A DNA stretch of 64,000 bases from Ochotona curzoniae (taxonomy: Eukaryota; Chordata; Mammalia; Lagomorpha; Ochotonidae): NCBI RefSeq assembly GCF_017591425.1, contig NW_024464918.1:25634001-25698000 (forward strand), written 5' to 3'. Every line of letters begins with the position of its first letter. The first letter of the stretch is position 1. Of the stretch, positions 34,360-45,878 are shown in pieces. The notes beneath the pieces are model-generated. The model ran no database searches, had not been told where the DNA came from, and was given only the letters and a program-made list of their open reading frames with translations. Both the position numbers and the translations under genes were made by a program.

Positions 34360-34418
34360 TTGATGTTCATATGTGTCTGTTTTCGATGTTCTTATGTGTC
34401 TGTTCTTATGTGTCTTTT
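34360..34418. repeat. Short imperfect tandem repeat
   Basis: A TGTTCxTATGTGTCTGTT-type unit recurs three times between about 34362 and 34417. Adjacent copies share the TTCTTATGTGTCT core. Confidence 0.8.
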
Positions 34419-34539
34419 TATTAAAAATAACAAAAAGGTATGTAATGCAAAAAAACACTCTTACTAAGGAAATACAAGCACACATCAAGGAGATAGCACT
34501 ATATGCAAAACAGAATGGTTACAGTTAAAAAGTTGGACC

Positions 34540-35110
34540 AGTTCAAGCCCAGATGACGATCCGGAGCAACTAGAACTCTCATTCATGGTTTGTGGGACAT
34601 GGAATCGGGCATGATTACTTTGCAAAAACGTGGTAAAACCTACCAAAGGAAACATAAGAGCATCTCTGCTATGTCACCCAACCCCCTAGAAACACACCCA
34701 AGGGAGAAGATGACTTACAGTCTTCAACAGACCTGGAGGAGGATGTTCCTCACAGGTATTATCCATAACAGTGCGAACTTGAAAGCAATCATATGCTCAT
34801 CAATGGAATAATGAATAGTGACTGGCAAAACCAAAACAATGAAACACTTCACACAGCAACAGAAAACAATTCAGGCCACATGCAGGCAAAGATGAAGAAT
34901 CCAGGCACACAATTCCATTCACATGAAGTTTACCCACACAGAAACTAAGCAATGGTGACAGAAGTCAGAAGAATGGCCACCTGGAGAGGCAGGGACATGA
35001 GGGAGGTATTGCATGAGTGTAGAAGGCAGCCTTCTGGGAAGGTGGAGATGGTGTGTGTCCTGGTGTGGGCAGGCTGCTCTATATTTATAAAATTGGGTTG
35101 AAGAGACAAA
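34540..35110 (+). mobile_element. L1M 3' region
   Basis: Sense L1 text in order: GGTATTATCCATAACAGTGC, ATCAATGGAATAATGAATAG, AAAGATGAAGAATCCAGGC, ACAATTCCATTCACATGAAG, AGCAATGGTGACAGAAGTCA, GAATGGCCACCTGGAGAGG. Decayed and noncoding. Confidence 0.65.
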
Positions 35111-35848
35111 GGCACATGACGTACCCAAGGTGACAATCCTCTCCAAAGTCCTTATGAAACTTCAGCTGCCAGTCAGGGATTGGCAGTAGGTGCCTACTTC
35201 CCTTCGCACCCACCCATCCTAGAGACTACAGAGACTGAGCTTCCCAGAGGCTTAGTGCAGGTCTGGGCTCACCACTGGGCCACCTGCCTTCTTGCCTCAC
35301 ACCCTCCTTGCTCTGGAAACAAACCATGCAGCCACCATGCAGAGCATTCATGCTCCTTCCTCCTTGATCATACACAAAGGAAATTTCAAACTGTCCTTCG
35401 GTGAGGTTTGCTGATGTGGTCCCATCAGGGGCAGCCTGAGTCCTCATGAGACACACCTCATGAGTTCACCTACGCTTCCAAGGTGAGACCACGGAGTCAA
35501 GAGCAACACACACGGGACAGCAAGGAAGGAAACAACTTGACTAACCCTTCCGATGTAATTGTCATTTATTAAAGTGGGGTGGGGGAGAATATATAAAAAC
35601 TTCCTTCCAACAAATCCTCATGTTCATTACTAGTTTTTTTTTCATAAAAAGTCACCATACTACTATTGAACCTATTAAGATGAATTAATCTCCTTTATTA
35701 AGATGAATTGAACATATCCTCAATATCTAGCAGGCAGTCCACACTGAGAGCCCCAGAACTCCCTGAACTGAGCATTTTTTCCATTGGTCTGTTCAAACAG
35801 CCCAAGCAGGTCCATACACTGCACATGGTTAGGAGCATCTTTCCAATA
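35111..35848. other. Anonymous noncoding DNA
   Basis: No gene recognised. ATTAAGATGAATT occurs twice about 25 bp apart near 35674-35710. Confidence 0.45.
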
Positions 35849-36116
35849 AAATCAATCAATCTATCTATCAATCTATCTGTCTATCAGCAGAGTGACAGAG
35901 GGAGAGACAGAGAGAGAAGCAGAGAGATCTTTGATCTGGTTCATGGTCCAAATAAGAGCATGGGACTTCCTCTGGTTCACTCTCCAAATTGACATGATGA
36001 CTAAGACTGATCTAGGCTGAACCAAGCATCCTGGAGTTGGATCAGCGTCTCCGACATGGGTGGCAGGTGGCAGGGGTCCAAGCACAGGAGCCATAGTTAC
36101 CTGCTTCCCAGGTGTA
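35849..36116 (-). repeat. Old C-type SINE, 5'-truncated, with tetranucleotide tail
   Basis: An (ATCA/ATCT)n tract at 35849-35886 takes the place of the T-rich tail. It is followed by AGAGTGACAGAGGGAGAGAC, ATCTTTGATCTGG, TGAACCAAGCATCCTGGAG and TACCTGCTTCCCAGG. The SINE head is missing. Confidence 0.65.
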
Positions 36117-37045
36117 TTGTCAGCTATAAATTTCTTGATGGGGCCACAAGAGATCAAATAAGTAGCACATCATTTTCCAAAGAGAACCAAGAATAGCTAT
36201 CCCATGCTTCCTCATCACTGGGGAGAAAAAGAGGTGAAGATGGTGGAAAAACAAACATGGAAAGACACTGCTACTGATGAAAAAGGATATCCTTTGGCCA
36301 GCATCCACCACCACCGGTACCTGGGGAAGCTCCTGGTGGGTCCTGCAGCCACCTCCCATTACTGCAACCCCAGTAGACAAAAGCTGATGCCGTCCCCAAT
36401 TAACACACAGAGAATAATTTTAGGGCTACTCATTATGGGAAGGTGTGCAGAAGCCAAGAATGAAATGGAAAATATTTTTGTGATGTCAGAGGCACTGCAA
36501 ACGAGCCAGGGTGGTCAAGAGGAGCCAGACCACCTTGCTGTGCCTGCGTGGGTGAAACCTCCTTGGCCCCAGGCCAACGGAACTTCCAAGGGACTGCCCC
36601 TGCAGGATGTGGCCTGGAAGGCAAGCTGTCATGGGGCTTACACAAAACACCAGGCCCCAGAGGCTCCTTGGACTATGCTGAGGGTGCTCTCCCCGCAACT
36701 GTGTCACTCCCCTACCTCCTCCATGCTTCTGTGGTCAAGACAGGGTAACAGATGTGTGTTTGGGTAGGGGAAGTGTGGAACACTTCTGCCTCTCTGCTAC
36801 ATTTCCTTCTGTTTCTGTTCTCAACCAGGAGAAGGCTGGCTACCTCTGGAGAGAGCTGCTTCAGCTGGACCAAGCACAGTGGCTGCCTCTTTGTGTGCAA
36901 ACCTGCTGAGTTATGCCCAGAGACCCGAGGTGAACATTCAAAGATCAGCATCTCATGGGAGAGAGCCTCCTGGCTGCCCGAGGAACTCCAGGCAGTTCAA
37001 TCCAGCAAACACTTGCCAGCATTGTACGTACTTTCACAGCAGATC
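36117..37045. other. Anonymous DNA with two overlapping plus frames
   Basis: Frames open at 36204-36767 (187 codons) and 36752-37300 (182 codons, the last part in a SINE) overlap by 16 bases in unique sequence. Neither peptide shows a family, signal peptide or domain I recognise. They are probably chance open frames. Confidence 0.35.
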
Positions 37046-37058
37046 AAGAAGCCCAAAT

Positions 37059-37378
37059 GGGCCCAGCACGATAGCCTAGCGGCTAAGGTCATTGCTTTGA
37101 ATGCACCAGGATCCCATATGGACGCTGGTTCTAATCCCAGCAGCCCTGCTTCTCATCCAGTTCCCTGCTTGTGGCCTGGGAAAGCACTCAAGATGGCTCA
37201 AAGCCCTGTGACCCTGCACATGCCTGGGAGACCCGGAGGAGGAAGAGGCTCCTGGCTTCAGATCGGCTCAGCTCTGGCCATTGCAGCCACTTGGAAGTGA
37301 ACCATCGGACAGAAGATCTTCCTCTGTCTCTCTCTTCTCTGTGCCTCTGCCTTTCCAAAAAAAAAAGAAAAAGAAAAA
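37059..37378 (+). repeat. C-type SINE with 12-bp target-site duplication
   Basis: GGGCCCAGCACGATAGCCTA head, GGTTCTAATCCCAGCAGCC, GGAAGAGGCTCCTGGCTTCA, TGCCTTTCC and an A-rich tail. AAGAAGCCCAAA flanks it exactly at 37046-37057 and 37379-37390. Confidence 0.96.
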
Positions 37379-37625
37379 AAGAAGCCCAAACAGATGCTTA
37401 GTCTGCATTCTGTTTGGAAAACAAGGCGAATCAATGATTCTCTGTGTACCATTAAAGCCAGGTGCTTCTGGCTCAGCAATGCCACAGGACAGGAAACACA
37501 GATAATGAACTGGGAGAAGCTATAATCTTAAGAAAGAATCTCAAGTTAATGCAATATTTTTATATCATTTTCTCTACCTAGCACTGTGACCCACAGGCTC
37601 TTGGAAGCCTGACTTAAATTCTCGT

Positions 37626-37954
37626 GGGCCCAGCGCTGTGGCCTAACGGCTAAAGTCCTCACCTTGAACACGCCCGGGATTTCATATGGGCGCCGGTTCT
37701 AATCCTAGCGGTTCCACTTCCCATCCAGCTCCCTACTTGTGGCCTGGGAAAGCAGTCAGGGATGGCCTAAAGCCTTGGACCCTGCACCTGCGTGAGAGAC
37801 CTGGAGAAGATTCCAGGCTCCTGGCTTCGGTTCGGCGCAGCACTGGCCGTTGCGGTCACTTGGGGAGTGTCACTGGACAAAGATCTTCCTCTCTGTCTCT
37901 CCTGTCTGTATATATGACTTTGCAATAAAAATAAATAAATCTTTAAAAAAAAAA
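37626..37954 (+). repeat. Young C-type SINE, full length
   Basis: GGGCCCAGCGCTGTGGCCTA head, GCGCCGGTTCTAATCC B-box region, CACTTCCCATCCAGCTCCC, GGTTCGGCGCAGCACTGGCC, GTATATATGACTTTGCAATA and an AAATAAATC(T)nA tail. Confidence 0.95.
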
Positions 37955-38017
37955 GACAAAATTCACCTCTGGAATTTTTAGACACAGGATGCCAAACATT
38001 CTCTTTTCGTCCTGAGC

Positions 38018-38110
38018 CAGATTCTGGCCCTTAGAAGCAAACCATGCCCACAAATAAAACTTTACTCCATTTATTTCTTCATACATTCACCTCTGTCTGC
38101 TAAAAGCCAT
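38018..38110 (-). mobile_element. Possible MER5A fragment
   Basis: ATTCTGGCCCTTAGAAGC followed by CACAAATAAAACTTTACTCC resembles the reversed MER5A 'tccggcccg...tttgtaaataaagttttattgg'. Short and uncertain. Confidence 0.35.
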
Positions 38111-38186
38111 TAAAGGGTGAAAGCTAGGTGGCATTATCTTACTAGCTCCACAATCCAAAAGAAGCATTGTTTTAACAGAATTCTAC

Positions 38187-38498
38187 AGGAGCCAGCAATG
38201 CAGAGGAGTGGCTAAAATCACCGGCATACCATATGAGTGCTGCTTCATGTTCTGCTGTTCTACTTCCACTCCAGCTCTCTGCTAACAGCCTGATAAAACA
38301 GTAATCAAAGACGGGCCAAATGTTCAGGGTACTGCCATCCACGGGGGAGACCTGAATGAAACTCATGGCTCCTGGCATCCACTTAGCCTAGCCCTGGCTG
38401 TGGCAGCCATCTGTGGATAAACCAATGGATGGAAGATCTCTCCAGGCCTCTCGGTCTCTGTATCTCTAACTTTCAATTAAGTAAACATTTAAAAAAAT
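38187..38498 (+). repeat. Old C-type SINE
   Basis: GGAGCCAGCAATGCAGAGG head, CACTCCAGCTCTCTGCTAAC, AATGTTCAGGGTACTGCC, CTCATGGCTCCTGGCATCC, ACCAATGGATGGAAGATCTC, TTTCAATTAAGTAAAC tail. Confidence 0.85.
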
Positions 38499-39842
38499 CA
38501 ATTCAACATGTAAGCAGTGCTAGGCTCCGTGGGAATTTTCCTGCAACCAATTCTTCTATTTAACAAATGCTTAATACAAGTTGGCACCCTGTTCATCAGC
38601 CTAATGCTACTAACAGTATCTACAAAAAGCACCTGATTGCAGGCTGTTTATAATGCTGATGGTAAATAAAACAATGAATTTTTCCTTTCTGTCTATCAAA
38701 AAGCAAGTGCATGTGAATTCTTTTTATACACCATTAACCTCAAATCTATCAAGGATAACAATAAAAGCCATCAAAGTTTCCAAACCAATGTCAAGGAAAT
38801 ATCATCTCATGAGTACAGCAAAATGACCATGACCCAAAGGCAGGGGAAGCAGAGTTCAGAGCTGTCATACAGCAGAAGTCTTGGACCTATTCTCCTCAAG
38901 TTCAAGGACTATGATATTTCAAACACTTGTGAGCATGTCTAAGGACAGGACCCACAGCTAGGATACATTCTCAAAGGGTTCTGAGAGTACAGAAAGAACT
39001 ATTATTCTAAGAGACTTAAAAAGCATTTAGGCAGTATATTTCTTGTCCTTTGCTTTTCAGCTAAACGAACACTATTTATGGAGGAGGCAAGAGATCAGCC
39101 AACTGGAGCTGCAGAACTTCACAAAAGCCAATGAGTCCCAAGCATTGCCTGGTTTGTTTGTTTCATCTGCTCTCTGATGAAGCCAGTAATAATTTCCCAA
39201 GAATACATGTCCCTACTGGGACTGAACAGGACAACAAGCAAAATGTCTTTGATATACGGAAGAAACCAAGCTTCACCTTCACTTGCCCAGGGTCTGCCAA
39301 TCTGCAGGGGATCTTCACACAATGGTCAGACTGCCTGAGGAGAAGGACCAGCAAGAAAAGAGAAGCTGCAGTGGATCCATCACCCATGAACAAGGGAGTC
39401 CAGTCAGAAAACACTCCTGAGTAGAAACCTGGTCAGAACTCTTCTTTGAATCCCTTCCTTTAACATACTATCAGCATCAGGGTTTCCGGCAAACTTGCTC
39501 ATCACTGATCCCATCATCTTGTCCACCTCCCAGTCTAATCCATATCCAGGCACCACTCTCTCCCTTCCTACTTACAGGAATGCTGTTCTCCTGCCCCTTA
39601 TTGTTGCTGTTTCCCAGCAAATTAGGTATTTCCCTTCCCTCTATGTTGCTTATCCTTCTGACTTTCACTGCTGGTTCACTGCCCTAGGCAAGTTCATGCC
39701 AACTGATCTTTGGGGATTTACTGGGGAATCATTCTTCCCAATCACATCTATGATTAAATTCTGACTTGGATGTATGTTCTCAAAAAGCAAATTTATTAAT
39801 TTTCCTTTCTCAGAATTTTATTCCCAATAAAATGATTCTTCA
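38499..39842. other. Anonymous noncoding DNA, possibly L2-derived at 39500-39760
   Basis: No gene recognised. The pyrimidine-rich 39500-39760 stretch is weakly reminiscent of an L2 3' region. The opposing frames at 39119-39424 match nothing known. Confidence 0.4.
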
Positions 39843-40137
39843 GGGCTAGAATCTGGCATTGCAAATTAAGCCACCATCCCATGCTGGAGTGACAGTTTGA
39901 GTCCCAGTTGCTCTACTTCCAATCCAGCTCTTTGTTAATGCATTTGGAAGGCAGCAGCAAATGGCCCAAGTACTTGGACTCCTGCCACATCATGAGAGGC
40001 CTAGACAAAGTTACAAGCTTCTAGTTTTGGCATGACCCAGTTCTAACTGTTGTGACCATTTGGGGAAAGAACCAGAAGATAGAAGATGTCTGCCCAATCC
40101 TCTTATTTTCAAATAAATAAAATAAATCTTAAAAAAA
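39843..40137 (+). repeat. Old C-type SINE
   Basis: GGGCTAGAATCTGGCATTGC head, CAGTTTGAGTCCCAGTTGCT, TCCAATCCAGCTC, GGCCCAAGTACTTGGACTCC, CCATTTGGGGAAAGAACCAG, TTTCAAATAAATAAAATAAATC tail (40110-40131). Confidence 0.85.
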
Positions 40138-40259
40138 CTTCTAAATATGCATTAAATACAAAAACAGTAAAAAAAAAAAACTTTGAAAAGAACTAACTAT
40201 GCTAAAATTAACTGTTTTCTGTTCTATCTCTTCTCAGTTGTACTACATACAATATAGTC

Positions 40260-40560
40260 TACATATACACAGAGACATAACCACAACATACACTCTCAGT
40301 ACTTTCCTATTTTCTACAGTGAATATTTATGGTGTAATAACAGTATAAACATTGTGATTCCATAGTTTACTTATTGTTAAAAACACACATTACTTTCATT
40401 TTTAAATCTAACTCACTTCAGGTACATAATCTTTTCCTTTTCAGTGAAAGATTCACAAAACAGTTTTTCCAGCAATGAGATAATTAGATCAAAAGCTATA
40501 AAAAAGGGGGGAAGGCTTTTTAGGGCCATAAATGTACCTATAATCGACACTTTATTAACC
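40260..40560 (-). mobile_element. Possible L1 fragment
   Basis: CCATAGTTTACTTATTGTTA, AGATAATTAGATCAAAAGCT and the following A/G-rich text weakly fit the antisense L1 'tgctgggtcaaagggtatg' region. Confidence 0.3.
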
Positions 40561-41795
40561 ACAAAAATGGAAGGAAACAGGGGTGAGGGAAAACATTTTT
40601 CAGCTATTTCTGTTTGCAACTGGGAGATCAAATATTTACACATACCTTTACAGAACAGTTATCTTTTTTATTACACTTCACCTGCTAACAGGAGGCATGT
40701 TAATAAAATGAAACCAAGTGTATGAAAGTACTTTGAAAAATTAAAAGACCATTACAAAGTTAAACTCGACTCGGGGCAGGGTGGGAGTAAAAAGAAGTCA
40801 GCCATGGGACTGCAAGCAAGCCCAAAGACACCCATACACAGTAAACTCAAGGAGTTTCTGCATAAGTAGTTGGGCCCTCTCCCGAGGACCGTTACAGATA
40901 CAGTTACAACAGTTTTCCTGTTGGAGATTTCCTTTTGCATGGAGAAAGGGAAGTATGTGCCCAAACTGGCCTCCTCCTGCACTCTTTCCTCCAGCATGAG
41001 AATCCTACAAAGTTCATTGCTATGGTGCATACTGCAAGTTCCTAAAAACAGAAATAAAACTGCTCAAAATACAAAGAGCAAAGGAGCAAGAGAGAAGACA
41101 TAAGGCTTACCTTAGAACTGTCTATTAAAGATTTGATTGCATGTTGTTATGGACCCTTCACACCACCATGCTCCAAGTAGTTACACTGGATGACCCTCCA
41201 AAGCTCACCTCTCTACCTTGCACACTTAAGATCCACAGAAACACCCAGGCAGGATCTCAATAGCATCCTCTGCAGTCTGCATTCCTCAAGGCAGGGACCC
41301 ACACTACTAAGAGACAATTTCAGGTAAACCAAGGATACATCTTCAATTCTATGTCACAACCTGAACTAGTCCTTTCCTATACTCTTTAAAGTTTTGTGAT
41401 ATCATCTAAACAACATCTTTTGATTTCACATAGGTCCCCAACACTGATCAGCTGCTAGCAACAGAGCTCAGAAAATGATGCCCTAAAATATGCCACTCTG
41501 GTATTCAAACTGAGAGCAGCTGGGAGGCAGCCAATGCAAGGGAGGTCCTTTCTAAAGTTCCTTCTCTGCCTAAAGAATGAATCTGCCCCAAGGGACACAA
41601 TCTCCTTCCATCTTCTGACCAAGATTTCATTAACTCAGGAAGATTGAAGCACTGTTTGTGTTGACTTGCTACCTAGGTGGGAAACTAATACAGGAGTGAA
41701 ATAGGTACCTAATAAATGTGTCACAGAGTGATATAATAAATGAGCTTCCACTACATCATTCTCACCAATGTCCACACAACAGTACGGCATAAAGA
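40561..41795. other. Anonymous noncoding DNA
   Basis: No gene or clear repeat recognised. Confidence 0.5.
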
Positions 41796-41799
41796 AAAT

Positions 41800-41950
41800 T
41801 ATCAAATGGGAAACCAGCAGCCCCAAAGTCAAGTCCTGACTCTGCAACTAGCTCCATATCTAAGTCAAGAAAGGTATTTTCCTGCAATGAGACTTTTTCC
41901 CTCAAAGGAGAGAAATGTTAGAGGTAACTGTTAAGGTCCCTTCCACATCC
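41800..41950 (+). repeat. MIR
   Basis: AAAGTCAAGTCCTGACTCTG, CAACTAGCTCCATATC, TAAGTCAAGAAAGGTATTTT, AGGTAACTGTTAAGGTCCC follows the MIR 'gttcaaatcctggctctgcc...ttactagctgtgtgacc'. Confidence 0.55.
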
Positions 41951-43281
41951 GATGGTCCTTGGGTTTTAATCATTCCTTATTGTAACAAAACTGAACCAAA
42001 AACAAAAATGCACACATATCTTTGGATATTGGATTGTCCAGTGGTACTACTCCTTCTTCCTGCTGATTAGCTAACCTGTATGTCAAGATCACCATTTTTA
42101 AGAAAGGCCACTGAAAACAAAGATAATATTTGTTCACTTTAAATCTACCCACTATGTAATCGGTGCATTTATTTTTGCACTAGTTAAAACAGAACATTAC
42201 TCTTTTCAATCCTGCAGCTAACTAAATATTTAGGCATTTTATGGGGTTTATCTCTGCATAATAGCTGAGTCAACACTATCCTAAAACTTGTTTAAAAAAA
42301 AAATTGAGTGCCAAGCATGGAGAACAGGAGTGCACTAACTATGCACATGACTTAAAGCCCCCAAATGCCCCTTCACTAAGAAATGATCACACATGCTCAG
42401 GGGCTACTGCTCGAATTTTCATACCTGCCCTTTGAATTTTCTTCACTGCTTTTTAAAAATTTTAAAACAGAGAAGGACCCTTACACAAATTCCCATCTGT
42501 TAGTACAAATGGGTTCCAGTTATATAAAGTTGCAATTCATTCTTAACTGAAACATTATGAAGTAGTAATCTCTCTAGAAAAGTGTTCTGCAGCATATCTC
42601 AAAGGCTTATGCTGAAGTTCAAGTACTTTTCCAGACTGAGAAACTGAGTATGTGCAAATGCAATGTTTCAAAGCAGCAAGAACCAAAAGGGCCTGGAGAG
42701 GCACACGGAGGGGAGGGGAGGGGCGGGAGAGGCTCACAGGATTTTGATAGCATAAGTTTCCTTTGCACTTCAAGTGCTAAATTCCCTGTACTCAGGGTGA
42801 ACTCTGAGTCGTGGCACTGAACACTGGAATATTTTCTATAAAAAGCAGTGTGCACTGCAAAGCAAGAAGAGGTTTCCCAATACAGAGCAGCAGGAAATAA
42901 GAAGAGGGCAGCACAGAAATTCACATGAAACTACATCAGAGACCTTCCAAAGGGAGGAGGACGTAGAGCTCAGCCTCAAAACACAGCGCCTATCAAACAT
43001 CCTTAGGTGCACAGAAAGGAGACACTGTTCACAAAAGATAACCAGAACCAAGGCAAAGCCACACTGCATTCCCTCAACAGGACAGCCCATGCTTTAGGGT
43101 TATGGGAAAGGCAACAGAGAGAGCCTGGGTGCGATTTTATTTTGAAAAATGAAATAAAAACGCAACTAAAGTAAGATTCCTTTATATTTAAGTAACACTT
43201 AAGTTCCTAAATCTTAAAAAAATTCAATTGAGTACCAGTGAAAGATAACATTTTTCCCACTTTATGATAACGCTGTGAGAT
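41951..43281. other. Anonymous noncoding DNA with a G-rich motif
   Basis: No gene recognised. It contains the G-quadruplex motif at 42710-42727. The minus frames at 42555-43090 resemble no known protein. Confidence 0.5.
42710..42727 (+). other. Canonical G-quadruplex motif
   Basis: GGGGAGGGGAGGGGCGGG has four runs of at least three Gs separated by single-base loops. Parallel G-quadruplexes with one-base loops are the most stable class in vitro. No promoter or CpG island is visible around it. Confidence 0.85.
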
Positions 43282-43599
43282 GGTCTTTAAAAAATTTTAC
43301 TGCACTTATTTGAAAGGTAGAGTTAGAGACAAAAAAAGAAAGATTATCTACCCACAGGTTCACCCTACTCCATCACCCACACTTCCCTCCAAATAGCCAC
43401 AATGACTGGCTGCACCCAGGAGCTAGGAGCTTCTTCCACGTCTCCCAGGTGGGTACAATGGTACAAGTTCTCAACCTTCCTGGGCACACTGTAAGGGAGC
43501 TACAAGGGAAGTAGAACAACTGGCTCTTAAACTGGCTGGGATATAGAATGTTGGCGTTGCTGGGGATGGCTTAACCGTTTGTGCTACAGTGTTGGCCCT
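43282..43599 (-). repeat. Old C-type SINE
   Basis: TTTAAAAAATTTTACTGCAC, TTATTTGAAAGGTAGAGTTA, GGAGCTTCTTCCACGTCTCC, AAGTAGAACAACTGGC, ending GTGCTACAGTGTTGGCCC. Confidence 0.85.
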
Positions 43600-43837
43600 G
43601 AGAGGTTATTTAAGCTCAACTTCAACACCAATGTCAAAAAGATGACACCCCAACCACAAGAGCCTCATCAGTTTTTCCAGAGTCCATCGTTGGCCCCTGG
43701 ATTCAACTCATTCTCCCTGCAAGGATTACCAACTCATTATCTCTTATGTTTTTCTCTTCATTGACTGTCAAGAGCTCTAGCAATGCCAGATCTCCCTTGT
43801 CCATAGCTGGGTATATACTTCAAGAAGGTCTACAGGA

Positions 43838-44180
43838 GGGCCCAGGGTAGTAGCCTAGTGGCTAAAGTCCTCACCTTACATGTGCCAGGATCCCACATGG
43901 GCATCGGTTCTACTCCCAGCAGCCCCACTTCCCATCTAGCTCCCTGCCTGTGGCCTGGGAAAGCAGTTGACAACGGCCCAAAGCCTTGGGACCCTGCACC
44001 TGCATGGGAGATCTGGAAGAGGCTCCTGTCTACTGGCTTCAGATTGGCTAGGCTCTGGCTGTTGCGGTCACTTGGGGAGTGAATCAGCAGATGGAAGCTC
44101 TTCCTCTCTGTCTCTCCTCCTCTCTACATATCTGACTTCCCAATAAAATAAATGAATCCATCTTTAAAAAAAAAAAAAAG
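43838..44180 (+). repeat. C-type SINE, full length
   Basis: GGGCCCAGGGTAGTAGCCTA head, GGTTCTACTCCCAGCAGCC, GCTCCCTGCCTGTGGCCTGG, GTTGCGGTCACTTGGGGAGT, CATATCTGACTTCCCAATAA and an A(14)-type tail. The open frame 43858-44082 is inside it. Confidence 0.95.
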
Positions 44181-44195
44181 AGAGAGAGAAAAGCA

Positions 44196-44472
44196 TGAGC
44201 CAAGTTGCTAGCACCAGTAGCGCCTGCATCCCATGAGAGTGCCAATTCAAGTTGTACTGCTCCATTTCTGAGGCAGCTCCCTGTTTAATGTACCTTGGGA
44301 GGCCCAAGTGTTTTAGTCCCTGCTGCCCATGAAAGACACCCAGGAGGTTGAGCCTGACACAGTACTGGTCATTGTGGCCATTTGAGGAGTGAACTGAAAG
44401 ATCAAAAACTCTCCTTTCTAACTCAGCCCTTCAAATTAAAAATAATAATAATAACAATAATAATAATAATAT
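44196..44472 (+). repeat. Old C-type SINE with (AAT)n tail
   Basis: GAGCCAAGTTGCTAGCACCA head, CAATTCAAGTTGTACTGCTC, GCCCAAGTGTTTTAGTCCC, TGGCCATTTGAGGAGTGAAC, CCTTCAAATTAAA, then (AAT)n at 44441-44472. It follows immediately after the SINE at 43838-44180. Confidence 0.8.
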
Positions 44473-44545
44473 AAAGGACTTCAATAGCACATCCATGGAT
44501 CCATAAATTCCCACATTATTAGTAAACATCACAATTTCTCCTTAC

Positions 44546-44603
44546 CTTGCTTTTCATCATTAATCTGCTAGTCAGAGACAGACCAGAACTTAGACAAGAC
44601 ATC
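44546..44603 (-). other. Candidate 58-nt exon (speculative)
   Basis: On the minus strand an acceptor (CTTTCATTTATTTTAG) precedes 58 nt that end AGCAAG before a strong donor GTAAGG. One frame is open throughout and would read MSCLSSGLSLTSRLMMKSK; the other two have stops. I recognise no gene. Splice-like pairs of this quality also arise by chance. Confidence 0.2.
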
Positions 44604-45621
44604 CTAAAATAAATGAAAGTCTTAAGAAGAGAAAAGTGCTTGAAGTATGATTAATTTCACTCGTGGCCAGCCACCAGTTAATGTTTACAATTAGCCCTCA
44701 ACTTCTACTTCTTCAGGTAAGCTTCTAACTTCAGGGACACAGATAACGCAAACACAAACGAGGACACCCACCCTGAGAACCACGCATGATGCTATGAGAA
44801 TCAGCACTGCATAATGTGGGTTTAAGCATTCCCAATGAATCCTCAGCTGTCTTCAAAAGTCCTTAAGAAGCCCTCCAGAGACTGTGCTGAAGAAGTAACG
44901 GCTGGCCAGGCTCCACTCACTGTGCAGCCAAGATTCCGACACTCAGTGCAAGCGATGCCAAGTAGGCAGTGAGCTTTACAAGGATTCGCTCTCGGTAGGC
45001 TGTATTTGTCTGGGGACTGCAGGAGACACATCCCGGCCAAAGACACAGGAGGCAAATAGACTAACATCTGGAACTGGTCAATGTCCACTTCTATTTTCCC
45101 TACTAAAGGCCTAAAGAATCTTTTGGTGTTAATAATCTAAACAAAGTCCCTGATACAAAACATTACAAAATTTCTTCCTCAGTCATTCCTTGGAGAGATT
45201 TCCCAACAAGGTCAGACAAGGACATGCTCTTCTACAATGCTGTACGCTAGAGATTTGCAGACAGGGCAGTTTTAAAGATCTCTAATTCTCCATAAACCTT
45301 GTGATAAAATTTCTTTGGTGGGTGCATTAGTTTCTTAGATAGTCTACAGGGCTCGTGGGATTTTCAAAGGGGCCTCTAATTCATATGAATTTATGTGTTT
45401 CATATTTATTTTATTCTTTAGTACCTTCCCCTGAAAATAGAATGGATCTTAAATCTTTGTTTAGATTTAATATTTTCTCTTGCTCCCCATTAGTGAATAA
45501 TAAATTGACCGTGTGCTCTGGAACTATCATTTAAGCAATGCAGGAACTGGTAATGTATAGCTCAGTATTGCATTGCATGTTTGTAAATAAACAAGACACG
45601 TAAGACAAACAGGCAATGTCC
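44604..45621. other. Anonymous noncoding DNA
   Basis: No gene or repeat recognised. The AT-rich part at 45290-45560 looks unique. Confidence 0.5.
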
Positions 45622-45878
45622 ACAAGAGGAGTGCTGCAGAACTGCCATCTCATATGGGCACCTATTTCAGTGCCAGCGAATCCACATTTCAATTCTGCTC
45701 CCTACTAATGCAAAAGAGAAGATGGCCCAAGCACTAGGGTCCCTGCACTCCCGTAGGACACCTACATGAAACTCCTGGTTTTGGAGCAGCCCAGTTCCAG
45801 CTACTGTGGCCATGTGAAGAGAGAACCAGTAGAAGAAAAATTCTCTCTAACTTAAATAAATCTAATGAATAAAAAAGA
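45622..45878 (+). repeat. Old C-type SINE, head missing or decayed
   Basis: CCATCTCATATGGGCACC, CAATTCTGCTCCCTACTAAT, GATGGCCCAAGCACTAGGGT, ATGAAACTCCTGGTTTTGG, ending AACTTAAATAAATC. Confidence 0.75.

Noticed and set aside
37320..37400. Poly(A) signal plus A tract suggesting a processed pseudogene
   Set aside because: It is the SINE tail, fixed by the target-site duplication at 37046-37057 and 37379-37390.
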